Origin: Lachnospiraceae bacterium
GTDB lineage: Bacteria > Bacillota > Clostridia > Lachnospirales > Lachnospiraceae
Assembly: GCA_022779165.1 (NCBI GenBank)
Contig: JALFTO010000068.1
Location: 1 to 40,426, forward strand
Reading direction: 5' to 3'
Length of the DNA stretch: 40,426 bases
The translations under genes and the position numbers were made by a program. Below, one piece after another: positions 28,846-39,872 of the stretch (positions are counted from its first letter, which is position 1; every line of letters begins with the position of its first letter). The notes beneath the pieces are model-generated. The model was not told the DNA's origin. It was given only the letters and a program-made list of their open reading frames with translations, and made no database searches.

Positions 28846-28878
28846 AAAAAAAGAGACCGCCGCAAAGCAGTCTCTCTT
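28846..28878 (-). terminator. Terminator of dnaJ; right end of the large inverted repeat
   Basis: Minus strand AGAGACTGC-TTTGC-GGCGGTCTCT then TTTTTT. Confidence 0.8.
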
Positions 28879-28883
28879 ATCCG

Positions 28884-30059
28884 TTACTTCCAAAATCCTT
28901 TTTTCTTCTTATCCTTCGCTGTGGAATTTCCGTCTTTCGCAGATTCCACACGTTTTGCCGCATTCAGGCTGTCGCCTGTCAGTTCATCAAACTTCTTCAG
29001 GAGTTCCTTTGCCTCGTGGCTAAGCTTATCCGGTGTCTGTACCACCAGTGTCACATAGTGGTCGCCTCGCACATCCTTGTTGCGCAGGGACGGAACACCT
29101 TTGCCCTTCAGACGCACTCTCGTGTCGGTCTGTGTACCGGGCTTCACATCATAGATAACCTGCCCGTCCACAGTATCTATAACAACCTCGCCGCCGAGCG
29201 CCGCGACCGCAAAGGAAACGGGAACCGTAGAATAGATATTGTAGTCCTGCCGCTGGAAAATCGGGTGGCGCTGTACCATAACCTCCACCATCAGATCTCC
29301 TCTGGGTCCGCCGTTCGTGCCGGGCTCTCCCTTATCCCTGATCCGAACGCTCTGACCATTGTCAATACCTGCCGGGATCGTGATCTTGATCTTCTTGCGG
29401 TTCGCGATATATCCGCTGCCGTGACAGTCAGGACACTTGTCCTTCACAACTTTACCGCTGCCGCCGCATTCAGGACATGTCTGAACGTTACGCACCGTAC
29501 CGAAGAAGGACTGCTGGGTGAATACCACCTGTCCCTTGCCGCCGCACTTGGAACACGTTTCCGGACTGGTTCCGGGTTTCGCTCCGCTTCCGTGACAAGT
29601 CGTACACTCATCCTTTAACGTAAGTTCAATCTCTTTCTCAACGCCAAACACGGCTTCCTCAAAGGTGATCCGTACGCTGGTGCGGACATTGGCCCCCTTC
29701 ATGGGACCGCTGCTGCGTCCGCTACGCCTGCTGCCGCCAAAGAGATCGCCGAAAATGTCGCCGAAAATGTCTCCAAAGTCGGCGCCGTTGAAATCAAAAC
29801 CTCCGAATCCGCCCGCGCCGCCGCCATTCTCGAACGCTGCATGACCATACTGGTCATACTGACGCCGTTTCTCAGGATCACTCAGGATCGCATATGCCTC
29901 AGATGCTTCCTTAAATTTCTTCTCAGCCTCTGCATCTCCGGGATTCATGTCCGGATGATATTTCTTTGCAAGAACGCGGTATGCTTTTTTGATCGCTGCC
30001 TCATCGGCATTTTTGTCCACGCCGAGGACTTCATAATAATCGCGTTTCTGTTCTGCCAT
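28884..30059 (-). CDS. dnaJ: Molecular chaperone DnaJ
   Basis: J domain [33 protein letters not shown] and four CxxCxGxG zinc repeats; start at 30059. Confidence 0.96.
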   Translation of the reverse strand: MAEQKRDYYEVLGVDKNADEAAIKKAYRVLAKKYHPDMNPGDAEAEKKFKEASEAYAILSDPEKRRQYDQYGHAAFENGGGAGGFGGFDFNGADFGDIFGDIFGDLFGGSRRSGRSSGPMKGANVRTSVRITFEEAVFGVEKEIELTLKDECTTCHGSGAKPGTSPETCSKCGGKGQVVFTQQSFFGTVRNVQTCPECGGSGKVVKDKCPDCHGSGYIANRKKIKITIPAGIDNGQSVRIRDKGEPGTNGGPRGDLMVEVMVQRHPIFQRQDYNIYSTVPVSFAVAALGGEVVIDTVDGQVIYDVKPGTQTDTRVRLKGKGVPSLRNKDVRGDHYVTLVVQTPDKLSHEAKELLKKFDELTGDSLNAAKRVESAKDGNSTAKDKKKKGFWK

Positions 30060-30084
30060 AACACTTACCTCTTTAACACAGGAT

Positions 30085-30106
30085 AGGGGCATAAAGCTAT
30101 GCCCCT
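30085..30106 (-). other. Intercistronic stem-loop between dnaK and dnaJ
   Basis: AGGGGCATA-N4-TATGCCCCT perfect 9-bp stem without a T-run. Confidence 0.7.
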
Positions 30107-30129
30107 CCCGTTATATGATCCTTTTTATA

Positions 30130-32025
<1,896 letters not shown>

Positions 32026-32051
32026 CTATATTAATAATATTTGTTTTTATC

Positions 32052-32714
32052 TTATTCCACTACAGCAACCATGCTGTGACGCACAACGCTGTCGCGGTAC
32101 ATATAACCTTTCTGTAATTCCTGCGCAACGATGCCGGATTCATATTCCTCGCTTGCCACCTGCATCACTGCGTTATGATAATCGGGATTAAACTCCTGTC
32201 CCACTGCCTCGATCGGCTTCACTCCGATGTTCTCAAGTTCTGTCATCAGCTGCTTGTAGACCATGTTCATGCCGTCCGCAAAAGCTCCGTTATCCTCGCC
32301 TTCCTTCAGGCTCTGGAGTCCTCTCTCAAAATTGTCCACCACCGGCAGGATCTTCTCCACAACGCTTTTGGCTCCGGTTTCAAACATCTGCGTCTTCTCT
32401 TTCTCTGTGCGCTTTCTGAAGTTATCGAATTCTGCCATCTGACGCTTCACGCGATCCTCCAGCTCCTCGATCTTCTCTTTATATTTGTCCTGCTTCTTAT
32501 CTGCCTTGGCCTTTTTCTTAGCTGCCTTTTCCTCAGCCCGGGACATTTTGCCTTCCTGTGCGTCAGCCTCAGCGGTGTCGTCCTGAACGGCTTCCCCGGA
32601 TGTATCTTCCTCTGCATGCACATCTGCTGTATCAGGTTCTTCCATTGTCTGTTCAGATGTGTCCGCAGTCTGCTTTGTCAAATCCTTTTCTTCCTGTTCC
32701 ATATCTGTCTCCAT
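32052..32714 (-). CDS. grpE: Nucleotide exchange factor GrpE
   Basis: DNFRKRTEKEK, ILPVVDNFERGL, GVKPIEAVGQEFNPDYHNAVMQV. Confidence 0.95.
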   Translation of the reverse strand: METDMEQEEKDLTKQTADTSEQTMEEPDTADVHAEEDTSGEAVQDDTAEADAQEGKMSRAEEKAAKKKAKADKKQDKYKEKIEELEDRVKRQMAEFDNFRKRTEKEKTQMFETGAKSVVEKILPVVDNFERGLQSLKEGEDNGAFADGMNMVYKQLMTELENIGVKPIEAVGQEFNPDYHNAVMQVASEEYESGIVAQELQKGYMYRDSVVRHSMVAVVE

Positions 32715-32725
32715 CTCCTATTTCG

Positions 32726-33754
32726 CTATCTTTTATATAAGGTATCAAGCTGGCTCATCAGCGTCTTTAAGGTATCCACTACCTTTTCATAATCCATACG
32801 CTTCGGACCGATGATTCCGATCGTTCCTCTCATTCCTTCTTCCAGCTCATATGTGGCGGTAACCACGCTGCAGTCCTTCATGGACTGAACCGGTGTCTCA
32901 TCACCGATGTAAACCTGTATGCCCCGGCTGTTTTCATCCGCCAGAGTTTCCTGCACCAGCTCCGTGAGCATCTTCTTTTCCTCAAAGGTATTGATCAGCT
33001 CGCTCGCCTTGGAGTTGTCTGCAAGTTCAGGATACTTAAATATGTTGTTGGCGCCGCTTGTGTAGATCTCCAGATCCTCGTCCGCCTTGATCGCTTCCGC
33101 GACCGCATCGACCACTTCCCCGACCACATCACTGTGGATTCCCGCCTGTTTCTTCAGAGCGGTGATCGTCGCAAGATTGATCTCTTCCAGAGAAAGTCCG
33201 TTCAGATGAGTGTTCAGCAGAATATTCAGCTTAAGGATCGTCTCATCATCCATATCCTCGCCAATCCGGAGGATATTATTCTTGATCACATTGCCCTCCA
33301 CGACAATGACTGCAAGGAGCTGCCTCGCATCCACCTTGGAAAGCTGTATGAACTTCAGCTTATTGTGTTTGTCAGCCTGCGGTGCCGAGATCATGGTCGC
33401 GTAGTTGGTATTGACCGCCAACACCTTTGCCACCTGTTTGAGAAGCTGCTCCATCCTGTCTTCCTTCTCCAGAAGCATCTCCTTCATCTCATTGACCTGC
33501 TCTTCCTTCTCCCTCATCATATTGTCCACATACAGGCGATAGCCCTTGTCGGAAGGAATCCTTCCGGCGGAAGTATGCGGCTGAAGGATATAGCCGAGCT
33601 CCTCAAGATCAGCCATCTCATTGCGGATTGTCGCGGAACTTAAGTTCAGATCCGTGTATTTTGAGATCGTCCTGCTGCCGACCGGCTCTCCGGTCTCCAG
33701 ATAATTGCGGATAATGGCCTGCAAGATCTTCATCTTTCTGTCATCAAGCTGCAT
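32726..33754 (-). CDS. hrcA: Heat-inducible transcription repressor HrcA
   Basis: QLDDRKMKILQAIIRNYLETGEPVGSRTISKYTDLNLSSATIRNEMADLEELGYI; start inferred at 33754 (the provided ORF extends to 33841 into CIRCE). Confidence 0.95.
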   Translation of the reverse strand: MQLDDRKMKILQAIIRNYLETGEPVGSRTISKYTDLNLSSATIRNEMADLEELGYILQPHTSAGRIPSDKGYRLYVDNMMREKEEQVNEMKEMLLEKEDRMEQLLKQVAKVLAVNTNYATMISAPQADKHNKLKFIQLSKVDARQLLAVIVVEGNVIKNNILRIGEDMDDETILKLNILLNTHLNGLSLEEINLATITALKKQAGIHSDVVGEVVDAVAEAIKADEDLEIYTSGANNIFKYPELADNSKASELINTFEEKKMLTELVQETLADENSRGIQVYIGDETPVQSMKDCSVVTATYELEEGMRGTIGIIGPKRMDYEKVVDTLKTLMSQLDTLYKR

Positions 33755-33834
33755 CACCATTGTCCTCCTTTTCTCTCCGAATCCATCCTGTCGAGTCATC
33801 TCAATCTGCTCTGACCGGCTTTTCTTTTTCTTTA

Positions 33835-33861
33835 TTAGCACTCGTTTCGTTCGAGTGCTAA
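33835..33861 (-). promoter_or_regulatory. CIRCE operator
   Basis: TTAGCACTC-GTTTCGTTC-GAGTGCTAA: exact consensus arms with 9-nt spacer. Confidence 0.97.
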
Positions 33862-33875
33862 CATCTTATGTACAT

Positions 33876-33904
33876 AAGGTAGCACTATCAGAATTTATTG
33901 TCAA
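33876..33904 (-). promoter_or_regulatory. hrcA operon promoter (TTGACA-N17-TACCTT)
   Basis: Perfect -35, 17-bp spacing, upstream of CIRCE. Confidence 0.75.
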
Positions 33905-33956
33905 CTCTTTTTTTGAAAAATATTTTGAAAAAATTGTGAAATCAGAAATCTTGTCA

Positions 33957-33985
33957 TTGCCAATCTTTCCGAAAACCAATATACT
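33957..33985 (+). promoter_or_regulatory. Putative promoter (TTGCCA-N17-TATACT) for the membrane protein gene
   Basis: Hexamers with 17-bp spacing; divergent from the hrcA promoter. Confidence 0.5.
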
Positions 33986-34023
33986 TAAATCTGCTGTGAT
34001 AACTGTTCCTCGCTATCACGGTT

Positions 34024-35289
34024 TTGATGCAAAATTCTATTGATCATCCTATCATCAGGACAATAACAAAAGATATGCCCTCACAAAAAAGAAGAAAACC
34101 CTCTAAAACTCAAACAGAAAAATCTATCCGGAAGAAACGGACTATTCAAAAGGAAAAAGCTATTTCAGGAAGAGTGCGCAGAAGGAAAGAACGGCGACGT
34201 GCCATCGGGAAAGCACTGCTATGGACACTGTTGCTCTCCGTGCTTCTTGTCCTGACAGGTACGGCAGTATGGTTCTTCACCTTTGACACAATCGATCTGA
34301 ACGAATACGTGACCGTATCGTATACAGGCTATGATTCTGCAGGAACCGCCGATGTGCGCCTGCGCGATTCCAAAAAGTACGGATACTTCCTGGAATCTGC
34401 AGAATGCCATCTCGCCGAAAAAAACGGCAATTTAAAAAATGGTGATATCCTAAAGCTGACTTTTACCTATGATAAAGAGCTTGCGAAGCAGAATCACCTG
34501 CGCGTCAAAACAGAAGAAGGAGAGGTCACTGTCAGCGGCCTGCCGGAAGGAATCGAGCTCTCCGCCGATGACATTTTTGAAGGACTGCATATTACATATG
34601 AAGGAATCGCTCCGATGGTGTCTGTGACGATATCAAACGAAAGCACTGATGAATTCCTGCAAAACATTACATATCAGATGATAGATCAACAGGATTTCTA
34701 TGACCTGGGTGAGACCTTCCGGATCACGGCAGAGCTTGACAGCAAAGACGCTCTTGAGAAAGGCTATCATATCACCGCGGAAGCAGAAGAACTGACCAGA
34801 GAATACCCGGCAGAATCCGATCAGCGCTATCTGACCGATCCCTCCGAAATAACCCCCGAGATCCTGCAGGAACTGAACCGGGCAGGCGCTTCATTATTCG
34901 GTGCAGCGGATGAATACGGGCTGCGTGTTTTCAGCGAAGCTCATCTGATGCCGATCTGGGTAAACGGCAAAACAACTTTCACGTGGCAGAATCCCCGCCC
35001 GGTCTCCGCTTACTTAAACACACTTAAGCCGGAGTATTTCGGTAAGGTTAAATCTCATTATAATGATGTGAGACTGGTGTATGTGGCAACGCTGATGCAG
35101 GCAGACGGCTTGTCATGCGAGGCAAGAGTCGTTGTTCGATTTACTAATCTGATGCGGGATGCGGACGGAAACTACGACCTTGCCCTGGACTCCGGCAAGA
35201 TCATTGCCGCCTCCTATAGCAATGCCAAGATCAAAGATTTCGTCAATTCGGAATATGATGAGGAATATCAGTCGCAGAAAATTGAGTAG
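34024..35289 (+). CDS. Single-pass membrane protein of unknown function with basic N-terminus
   Basis: Highly basic N-terminus, one TM helix (ALLWTLLLSVLLVLTGTAVWFF), long extracytoplasmic region. True start may be the ATG at 34075. Confidence 0.7.
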   Translation: MMQNSIDHPIIRTITKDMPSQKRRKPSKTQTEKSIRKKRTIQKEKAISGRVRRRKERRRAIGKALLWTLLLSVLLVLTGTAVWFFTFDTIDLNEYVTVSYTGYDSAGTADVRLRDSKKYGYFLESAECHLAEKNGNLKNGDILKLTFTYDKELAKQNHLRVKTEEGEVTVSGLPEGIELSADDIFEGLHITYEGIAPMVSVTISNESTDEFLQNITYQMIDQQDFYDLGETFRITAELDSKDALEKGYHITAEAEELTREYPAESDQRYLTDPSEITPEILQELNRAGASLFGAADEYGLRVFSEAHLMPIWVNGKTTFTWQNPRPVSAYLNTLKPEYFGKVKSHYNDVRLVYVATLMQADGLSCEARVVVRFTNLMRDADGNYDLALDSGKIIAASYSNAKIKDFVNSEYDEEYQSQKIE

Positions 35290-35322
35290 CAGACAAGTCC
35301 CTGCTTTTTTCATATAACACAC

Positions 35323-35353
35323 AAAAAAAGCGATCGCGTCATATGCAATCGCT
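35323..35353 (-). terminator. Intrinsic terminator of the H1-like-tailed protein gene
   Basis: Minus strand GCGATTGC-N7-GCGATCGC then TTTTTTT. Confidence 0.7.
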
Positions 35354-35398
35354 TCTTTCTTTCTCGCTGTCATAAATGATTCTGTGGTATGTATCATC

Positions 35399-35869
35399 TT
35401 AGATACCGAAGTTGCCTGTCACATCACCGTTGATGATGTAGTAGCATACGCTCTCCTCAGGCTTCACAAAAAGCTCAACCGACTTAAAGTCGCTGACTTT
35501 CTGCTTGAGGTCATACTTCCATACATCCTTTGCGATCTTAACAAGATCCTCTGTGCTGTAAGATTTTCCGGCAAACTGTAACGTCACTGCCTCTTTCACT
35601 GCTTCTTTCTTAGCCGGCGCTTTCTTCTCTGCGCTCTTTGCGGGAGCCTTCTTGGCAGGTGCTTTCTTAGCCGGCGCCTTCTTCTCTGCTGCAGGCTTAG
35701 CTGCTGCAACAGGCTTAACCTCTGCTGCCTTCGTCTCTGTCTTAACTTCGCTCTTCTTTGCTGTATCTGTCGTAACCTTTGCTGTCTCAGTCTTTGCCGG
35801 TGCTACCTTTGCTACAGGCTTCGCTACTGCCTTAGGTGCCGCTGCTGCGCTTTTCTTAATCTCTGTCAT
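35399..35869 (-). CDS. Lys/Ala/Pro-rich histone-H1-like tail fused to a small C-terminal domain (DUF6465-like)
   Basis: EKKAPAKKAPAKKAPAKSAEKKAPAKKE tail; C-terminal VTLQFAGKSYSTEDLVKIAKDVWKYDLKQKVSDFKSVELFVKPEESVCYYIINGDVTGNFGI. GGAGGAG RBS supports the start at 35869. Confidence 0.75.
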   Translation of the reverse strand: MTEIKKSAAAAPKAVAKPVAKVAPAKTETAKVTTDTAKKSEVKTETKAAEVKPVAAAKPAAEKKAPAKKAPAKKAPAKSAEKKAPAKKEAVKEAVTLQFAGKSYSTEDLVKIAKDVWKYDLKQKVSDFKSVELFVKPEESVCYYIINGDVTGNFGI

Positions 35870-35934
35870 AATATTCTCCTCCATGGTCCTTCATGGACCG
35901 TTCGAATGTTAACTGTTACCTGAACATTAAGGCA

Positions 35935-35963
35935 AGTTTAGCAAAGGCATCCTGCTTTGTCAA
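35935..35963 (-). promoter_or_regulatory. Strong promoter (TTGACA-N17-TAAACT) for the H1-like gene
   Basis: Perfect -35, 17-bp spacing, near-consensus -10. Confidence 0.8.
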
Positions 35964-36009
35964 GCGACGCACCGCGGAAAACAGGCTTTTTGTGCTGTTT
36001 TGTGCATAT

Positions 36010-37425
36010 TTATACAGGATTTCTTTCCAAGGGAATGCTGATAACAAATTCACTTCCCTTTCCCGGCGCACTCTTTAACTGCATATATCCGTCATTAAAT
36101 TCCACGATATGCTTCACGATTGAAAGTCCCAAACCGGTACCGCCCATCTTCTTGCTGCGTCCCTTGTCAACACGGAAAAAGCGCTCAAAAACACGCTGTT
36201 GATCGTTCTGGCTGATCCCCATACCGTCATCCCGCACCCGCAGGACCATATTGTGTCCGCTGGATCCGACACGCACCCACACATTGCCGCCCGGGTGATT
36301 GTACTTGATGCCGTTCACGATCAGATTCATCAACAGTTCCCTGATATGATTTGCAGATGCCTCCACGGCGATCGGTTCACATTCCTCATGAAGCGTCACC
36401 TGATATTCCCTGGCGATAGGTTCCACCGCTTCCATGACTTCCTGCATCATAGGTCCCATCCGCACCAGAGTGAAGGTAACCTCCGCATCTTTTGTTTCCA
36501 GCCTTGAGATCATCAGGATATCTTCGATGAGCTGCGTCATGTTTTCCGTAGACTTTAAGATCCTCTTCACAAAGGTCTGCTTCGTCTTTTCATCCGCCTC
36601 AAACCCGGTATCAAGGAGCTCCGCATAGCCGCGGATCGCCGTGATCGGCGTCTTTAACTCGTGGGAAGCATTGCTGAAAAACTCCTGCCGCACTTTCTTT
36701 TCAAATTCCAGTCTGGAAATATGCTCCTTGACTTCCTCCGCCAGCTTTGTGGTCGATTCGGAAATGATATTCAGTTCCTCATATTTGTATTTCTTGAAAT
36801 GAAAATCCCAGTTATCGGAATGCACCTTCTGGAGTTCCGTTGACATCTCCATCAGCGGTTTTGTGATCGTATCCGAGAGCCTGATCGCCACCACAACCGC
36901 GATCAGAAAGGCTGCAGCCACTCCCGCCAGAAGCGCAGGCAGGATCCGCGGCAGATAATCCCTCAGTCCCGCATATGCCACTGCGGCACGGATGACATAC
37001 TGACCGTCGGCGGATTTCTCCGCCACATACAGCATATTCTTTTGCAGCGTCTGTGAAAACCGCGTGGCACAGCCCTCACCGGTCTGCAGCGCCGCTTTCA
37101 TCTCCTCGCGCTCCAGGTGATTCTCCATCTCTCCCGGATCACCCGCATCGGTATCTGCCAGCACCGTTCCGTCCGAACGGATCACCGTGATACGCGCCCT
37201 TCGCTCTCCGAGCTCACTGACGATCCCTGTCACCTGTTCTGAAATATCTTTATCGTAATCGAGCGTATACTCGATCATATGTATCATATCCCGCAGATTC
37301 TTTTCCGTCTCCCCAAGCAGCTTGTTTCCCATGAAATAATAGGATACTGCGCTGTTGATGAATAACGCCACAACAAGAACCAGGCAGAATCTCATTAGTA
37401 TTGTACGTCTCATCTTTTTTGACAA
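36010..37425 (-). CDS. PhoR-like sensor histidine kinase
   Basis: HAMP-like region, FFSNASHELKTPITAIRGYAELL (H box), MGGTGLGLSIVKHIVEFN (G box). Confidence 0.93.
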   Translation of the reverse strand: MSKKMRRTILMRFCLVLVVALFINSAVSYYFMGNKLLGETEKNLRDMIHMIEYTLDYDKDISEQVTGIVSELGERRARITVIRSDGTVLADTDAGDPGEMENHLEREEMKAALQTGEGCATRFSQTLQKNMLYVAEKSADGQYVIRAAVAYAGLRDYLPRILPALLAGVAAAFLIAVVVAIRLSDTITKPLMEMSTELQKVHSDNWDFHFKKYKYEELNIISESTTKLAEEVKEHISRLEFEKKVRQEFFSNASHELKTPITAIRGYAELLDTGFEADEKTKQTFVKRILKSTENMTQLIEDILMISRLETKDAEVTFTLVRMGPMMQEVMEAVEPIAREYQVTLHEECEPIAVEASANHIRELLMNLIVNGIKYNHPGGNVWVRVGSSGHNMVLRVRDDGMGISQNDQQRVFERFFRVDKGRSKKMGGTGLGLSIVKHIVEFNDGYMQLKSAPGKGSEFVISIPLERNPV

Positions 37426-37448
37426 CCTTTTTGAATCCCTTTCCGACG

Positions 37449-38138
37449 TTACGGGGCAACAAAGCGATAGCCCACGCTGCGTACCGTACGGATATAACCG
37501 CCGCCCTCCTCGCCGAGCTTCTGACGGAGTGTCCTGATATGGATATCCAGCGTTCGGGTCTCAATGTCCGCGTTATAATCCCACAGTTTGTCAAGAAGTT
37601 CTTCCCTCGGCACGACACGCATACGATTCTCGATCAAATATAACAACAGTTCATATTCCTTATAGGTCAATACAATCTTATTGCCATCCATATAGACTTC
37701 CCGCACTGCCTGATCGATCCTCAGTTTGCCGTACTGCTGCCCTTGACCCGCATCGGTGGTGCTTCCTTTCTCCGCTCTGCGAAGCAACGATCTGACTCTG
37801 GCCGCAAGCTCCAGAACCCCGAAGGGCTTTGTGATATAATCATCCGCCCCACCGTCGAGACCGACAACTTTATCATATTCCTTATCCTTCGCCGTAAGAA
37901 CGATCACCGGAATTGCTTTGAGTTCCTTTTTCCCACGTATGATGCGGATAGCGGACAGTCCATCCATACCGGGCAGCATCAGATCAAAGATCGCCAGGTC
38001 GGGAACCTGCTCCTCCATACGCGCAAGCGCTGCTTCCGCCGTCTCAAAGGGTTCCACCTCATATTGATAACCCTCCAGCGCCACTTTCACCAGTTCCCGT
38101 ATGTTTTCATCATCCTCTATCACATAGATTTTCTGCAT
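37449..38138 (-). CDS. PhoB/PhoP-like response regulator (OmpR family)
   Basis: Receiver domain FDLMLPGMDGLSAIRIIR and wHTH TRTLDIHIRTLRQKLGEEGGGYIRTVRSVGYRF. Confidence 0.93.
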   Translation of the reverse strand: MQKIYVIEDDENIRELVKVALEGYQYEVEPFETAEAALARMEEQVPDLAIFDLMLPGMDGLSAIRIIRGKKELKAIPVIVLTAKDKEYDKVVGLDGGADDYITKPFGVLELAARVRSLLRRAEKGSTTDAGQGQQYGKLRIDQAVREVYMDGNKIVLTYKEYELLLYLIENRMRVVPREELLDKLWDYNADIETRTLDIHIRTLRQKLGEEGGGYIRTVRSVGYRFVAP

Positions 38139-38140
38139 TT

Positions 38141-39805
38141 TTATCCCACCTCACTCGAAACATATTCCGCAATGTTATCCGCATGGTCCGCAATCCGTTC
38201 CAGATTGCTGAGAATATCCAGAAAGATCACGCCGCTCTCCGGCGCACATTTTCCCTTGGAAAGTCTCTGAATGTGCTTGTCACGCAGCTCTTTCTCCATT
38301 TTATCCACCGTCTTTTCCGCTTCCTGCGCATGCTGTACCGACACCAGACTGCCCTGTCTCCTCGCCTCCAGCGAAGCATCGAGCGTCTTTACCGCAGCTG
38401 TATAGATCTTCTCCAGATCCCTGTTACCCTTCTCGGAAAACTGAATCTTATCTTTGCGCTTGCTGTCCGCAAGTTCCGCGATGTTCTCACTGTGATCCCC
38501 GATCCTCTCGATGTCACTGACCGTGTAAAACAGATTTTTGATCTTCAGGTGCTGCGCCTCTGTCAGCGACAGGTTATCCACTTCCACAAGGAATGATGTG
38601 AGCAGCTTCTCAAGCTGGTTCACCGTCTCCTCCGTGCGGAACACCTGCTGTATCTTCTCTTTGCTGTTCTCCGCCACCGCCTCGATCGCAAGCACAAGAT
38701 TCTGTCTGGTAATCTCTCCCATATAGAGAACCTCACCGATCGCAGTCTCAATCGCAAACGTCGGATTGTTCAGGATACGGCGGTCCAGTCTCCTCGCCAC
38801 CTGACTCTCGATGGTATCCTCTGCCACATTCTGCTCCGGACTGTCCGGAATCAGGCGGATGGACAATTTGACAAGCACATCGCCAAAAGGAAACAGCACC
38901 AGAGTATTGAGTACATTAAATACCGTATGGAATATGGAAATCTGCACACTGTTAATTGTAGCAGATGCCCAGTCATTCTGAAACCGGAAAATAATAAACA
39001 TTACAATTCCGAACCAGATGCTTCCGATCATATTAAACAGCAGATGGATCACGGAAGCCCTCTTTGCATTTTTGCCCGTGCCGGTGCTTGAGAGAATCGC
39101 GGTAACGCATGTTCCGATATTCTGTCCGAGTGTGATAAACACAGCAGACTGCCAGTTCACGATACCATTCATGGCGAGTGTCTGCAGGATACCTACGGAA
39201 GCGGACGAACTCTGAATGATAGCCGTGACAACCGCACCTGCCACCACTGCGAGGATCGGATTCCTGCCCAGCACGCGGAACGCCTCGGAGAATACCGGAG
39301 CATCTTTATAAGGTGCGATGGATCCCGACATAAAACTCAGACCGATAAACAGAATACCGAAGCCAGCCATGATCTCCCCGATTTTTTTCTTGCGCTCGGA
39401 TTTCGCAAACAGGAACATGATCGCACCGACGCCCACCACAAGCGGGGCAAAAAATTCGGGCTTGAGCACACTGCCCCATTCATTTAACGATACGATCCAT
39501 GCCGTGATCGTCGTTCCGACATTGGCACCCATGATCACGCCGACCGCCTGACTCAGACTCAGCATGCCGGCATTGACAAAGCCCACCACCATGACCGTTG
39601 TGGCCGAACTGCTCTGGATCAGCGCAGTGATGCCTGCTCCCATCAACACTGCCACGAAACGGTTCCTTGTCAGAAAGCCCATCAGATCTTTGAGCTTCCC
39701 TCCCGCCGAACGCTGCAGTCCGTCCGCCATGATATTCATGCCATAGAGGAACAGTCCCAGCCCTCCGATAAATTCAAAAATCATCCCCAAGTCATTGATC
39801 GTCAT
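38141..39805 (-). CDS. Na/Pi cotransporter family protein with PhoU-like C-terminus
   Basis: GLGLFLYGMNIMADGLQRSAG, ALIQSSSATTVMVVGFVNAG and a second QSSSAS repeat; C-terminal PhoU-like helices. Confidence 0.92.
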   Translation of the reverse strand: MTINDLGMIFEFIGGLGLFLYGMNIMADGLQRSAGGKLKDLMGFLTRNRFVAVLMGAGITALIQSSSATTVMVVGFVNAGMLSLSQAVGVIMGANVGTTITAWIVSLNEWGSVLKPEFFAPLVVGVGAIMFLFAKSERKKKIGEIMAGFGILFIGLSFMSGSIAPYKDAPVFSEAFRVLGRNPILAVVAGAVVTAIIQSSSASVGILQTLAMNGIVNWQSAVFITLGQNIGTCVTAILSSTGTGKNAKRASVIHLLFNMIGSIWFGIVMFIIFRFQNDWASATINSVQISIFHTVFNVLNTLVLFPFGDVLVKLSIRLIPDSPEQNVAEDTIESQVARRLDRRILNNPTFAIETAIGEVLYMGEITRQNLVLAIEAVAENSKEKIQQVFRTEETVNQLEKLLTSFLVEVDNLSLTEAQHLKIKNLFYTVSDIERIGDHSENIAELADSKRKDKIQFSEKGNRDLEKIYTAAVKTLDASLEARRQGSLVSVQHAQEAEKTVDKMEKELRDKHIQRLSKGKCAPESGVIFLDILSNLERIADHADNIAEYVSSEVG

Positions 39806-39872
39806 AAAATCCTCCGCTCATTTTCCCTGTCTGTGACAGGTAATCTTTTAGATTACTCCTGTTTCCAGATTC

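Larger units (their letters stand above)
28404..28878. repeat. Large imperfect inverted repeat (~475 bp) filling the GH43/dnaJ intergenic region
   Basis: Left arm and reverse complement of right arm align throughout: agagagactgctttrcggcgg, caaagcag, agtgtc, tatcagc, gatttccg, agcagccggttttt, gatttcct-attgtttt, gggcgga, gccgcttc. Symmetry centre near 28641. Confidence 0.9.

Noticed and set aside
28644-28865. 73-aa minus ORF in the GH43/dnaJ intergenic region
   Set aside because: It begins inside the dnaJ terminator hairpin and lies within the inverted repeat; the other arm is interrupted by stops in the matching frame. More likely a structural element or decayed remnant.
28404-28878. Insertion sequence or MITE with transposase
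   Set aside because: No transposase ORF, no obvious target-site duplication at the ends, and each arm functions as the adjacent gene's terminator.
35590-35870. Microsatellite-like tract as an assembly artefact
   Set aside because: It is in frame, encodes a coherent basic tail, and has an RBS and strong promoter, so it is treated as genuine coding sequence.
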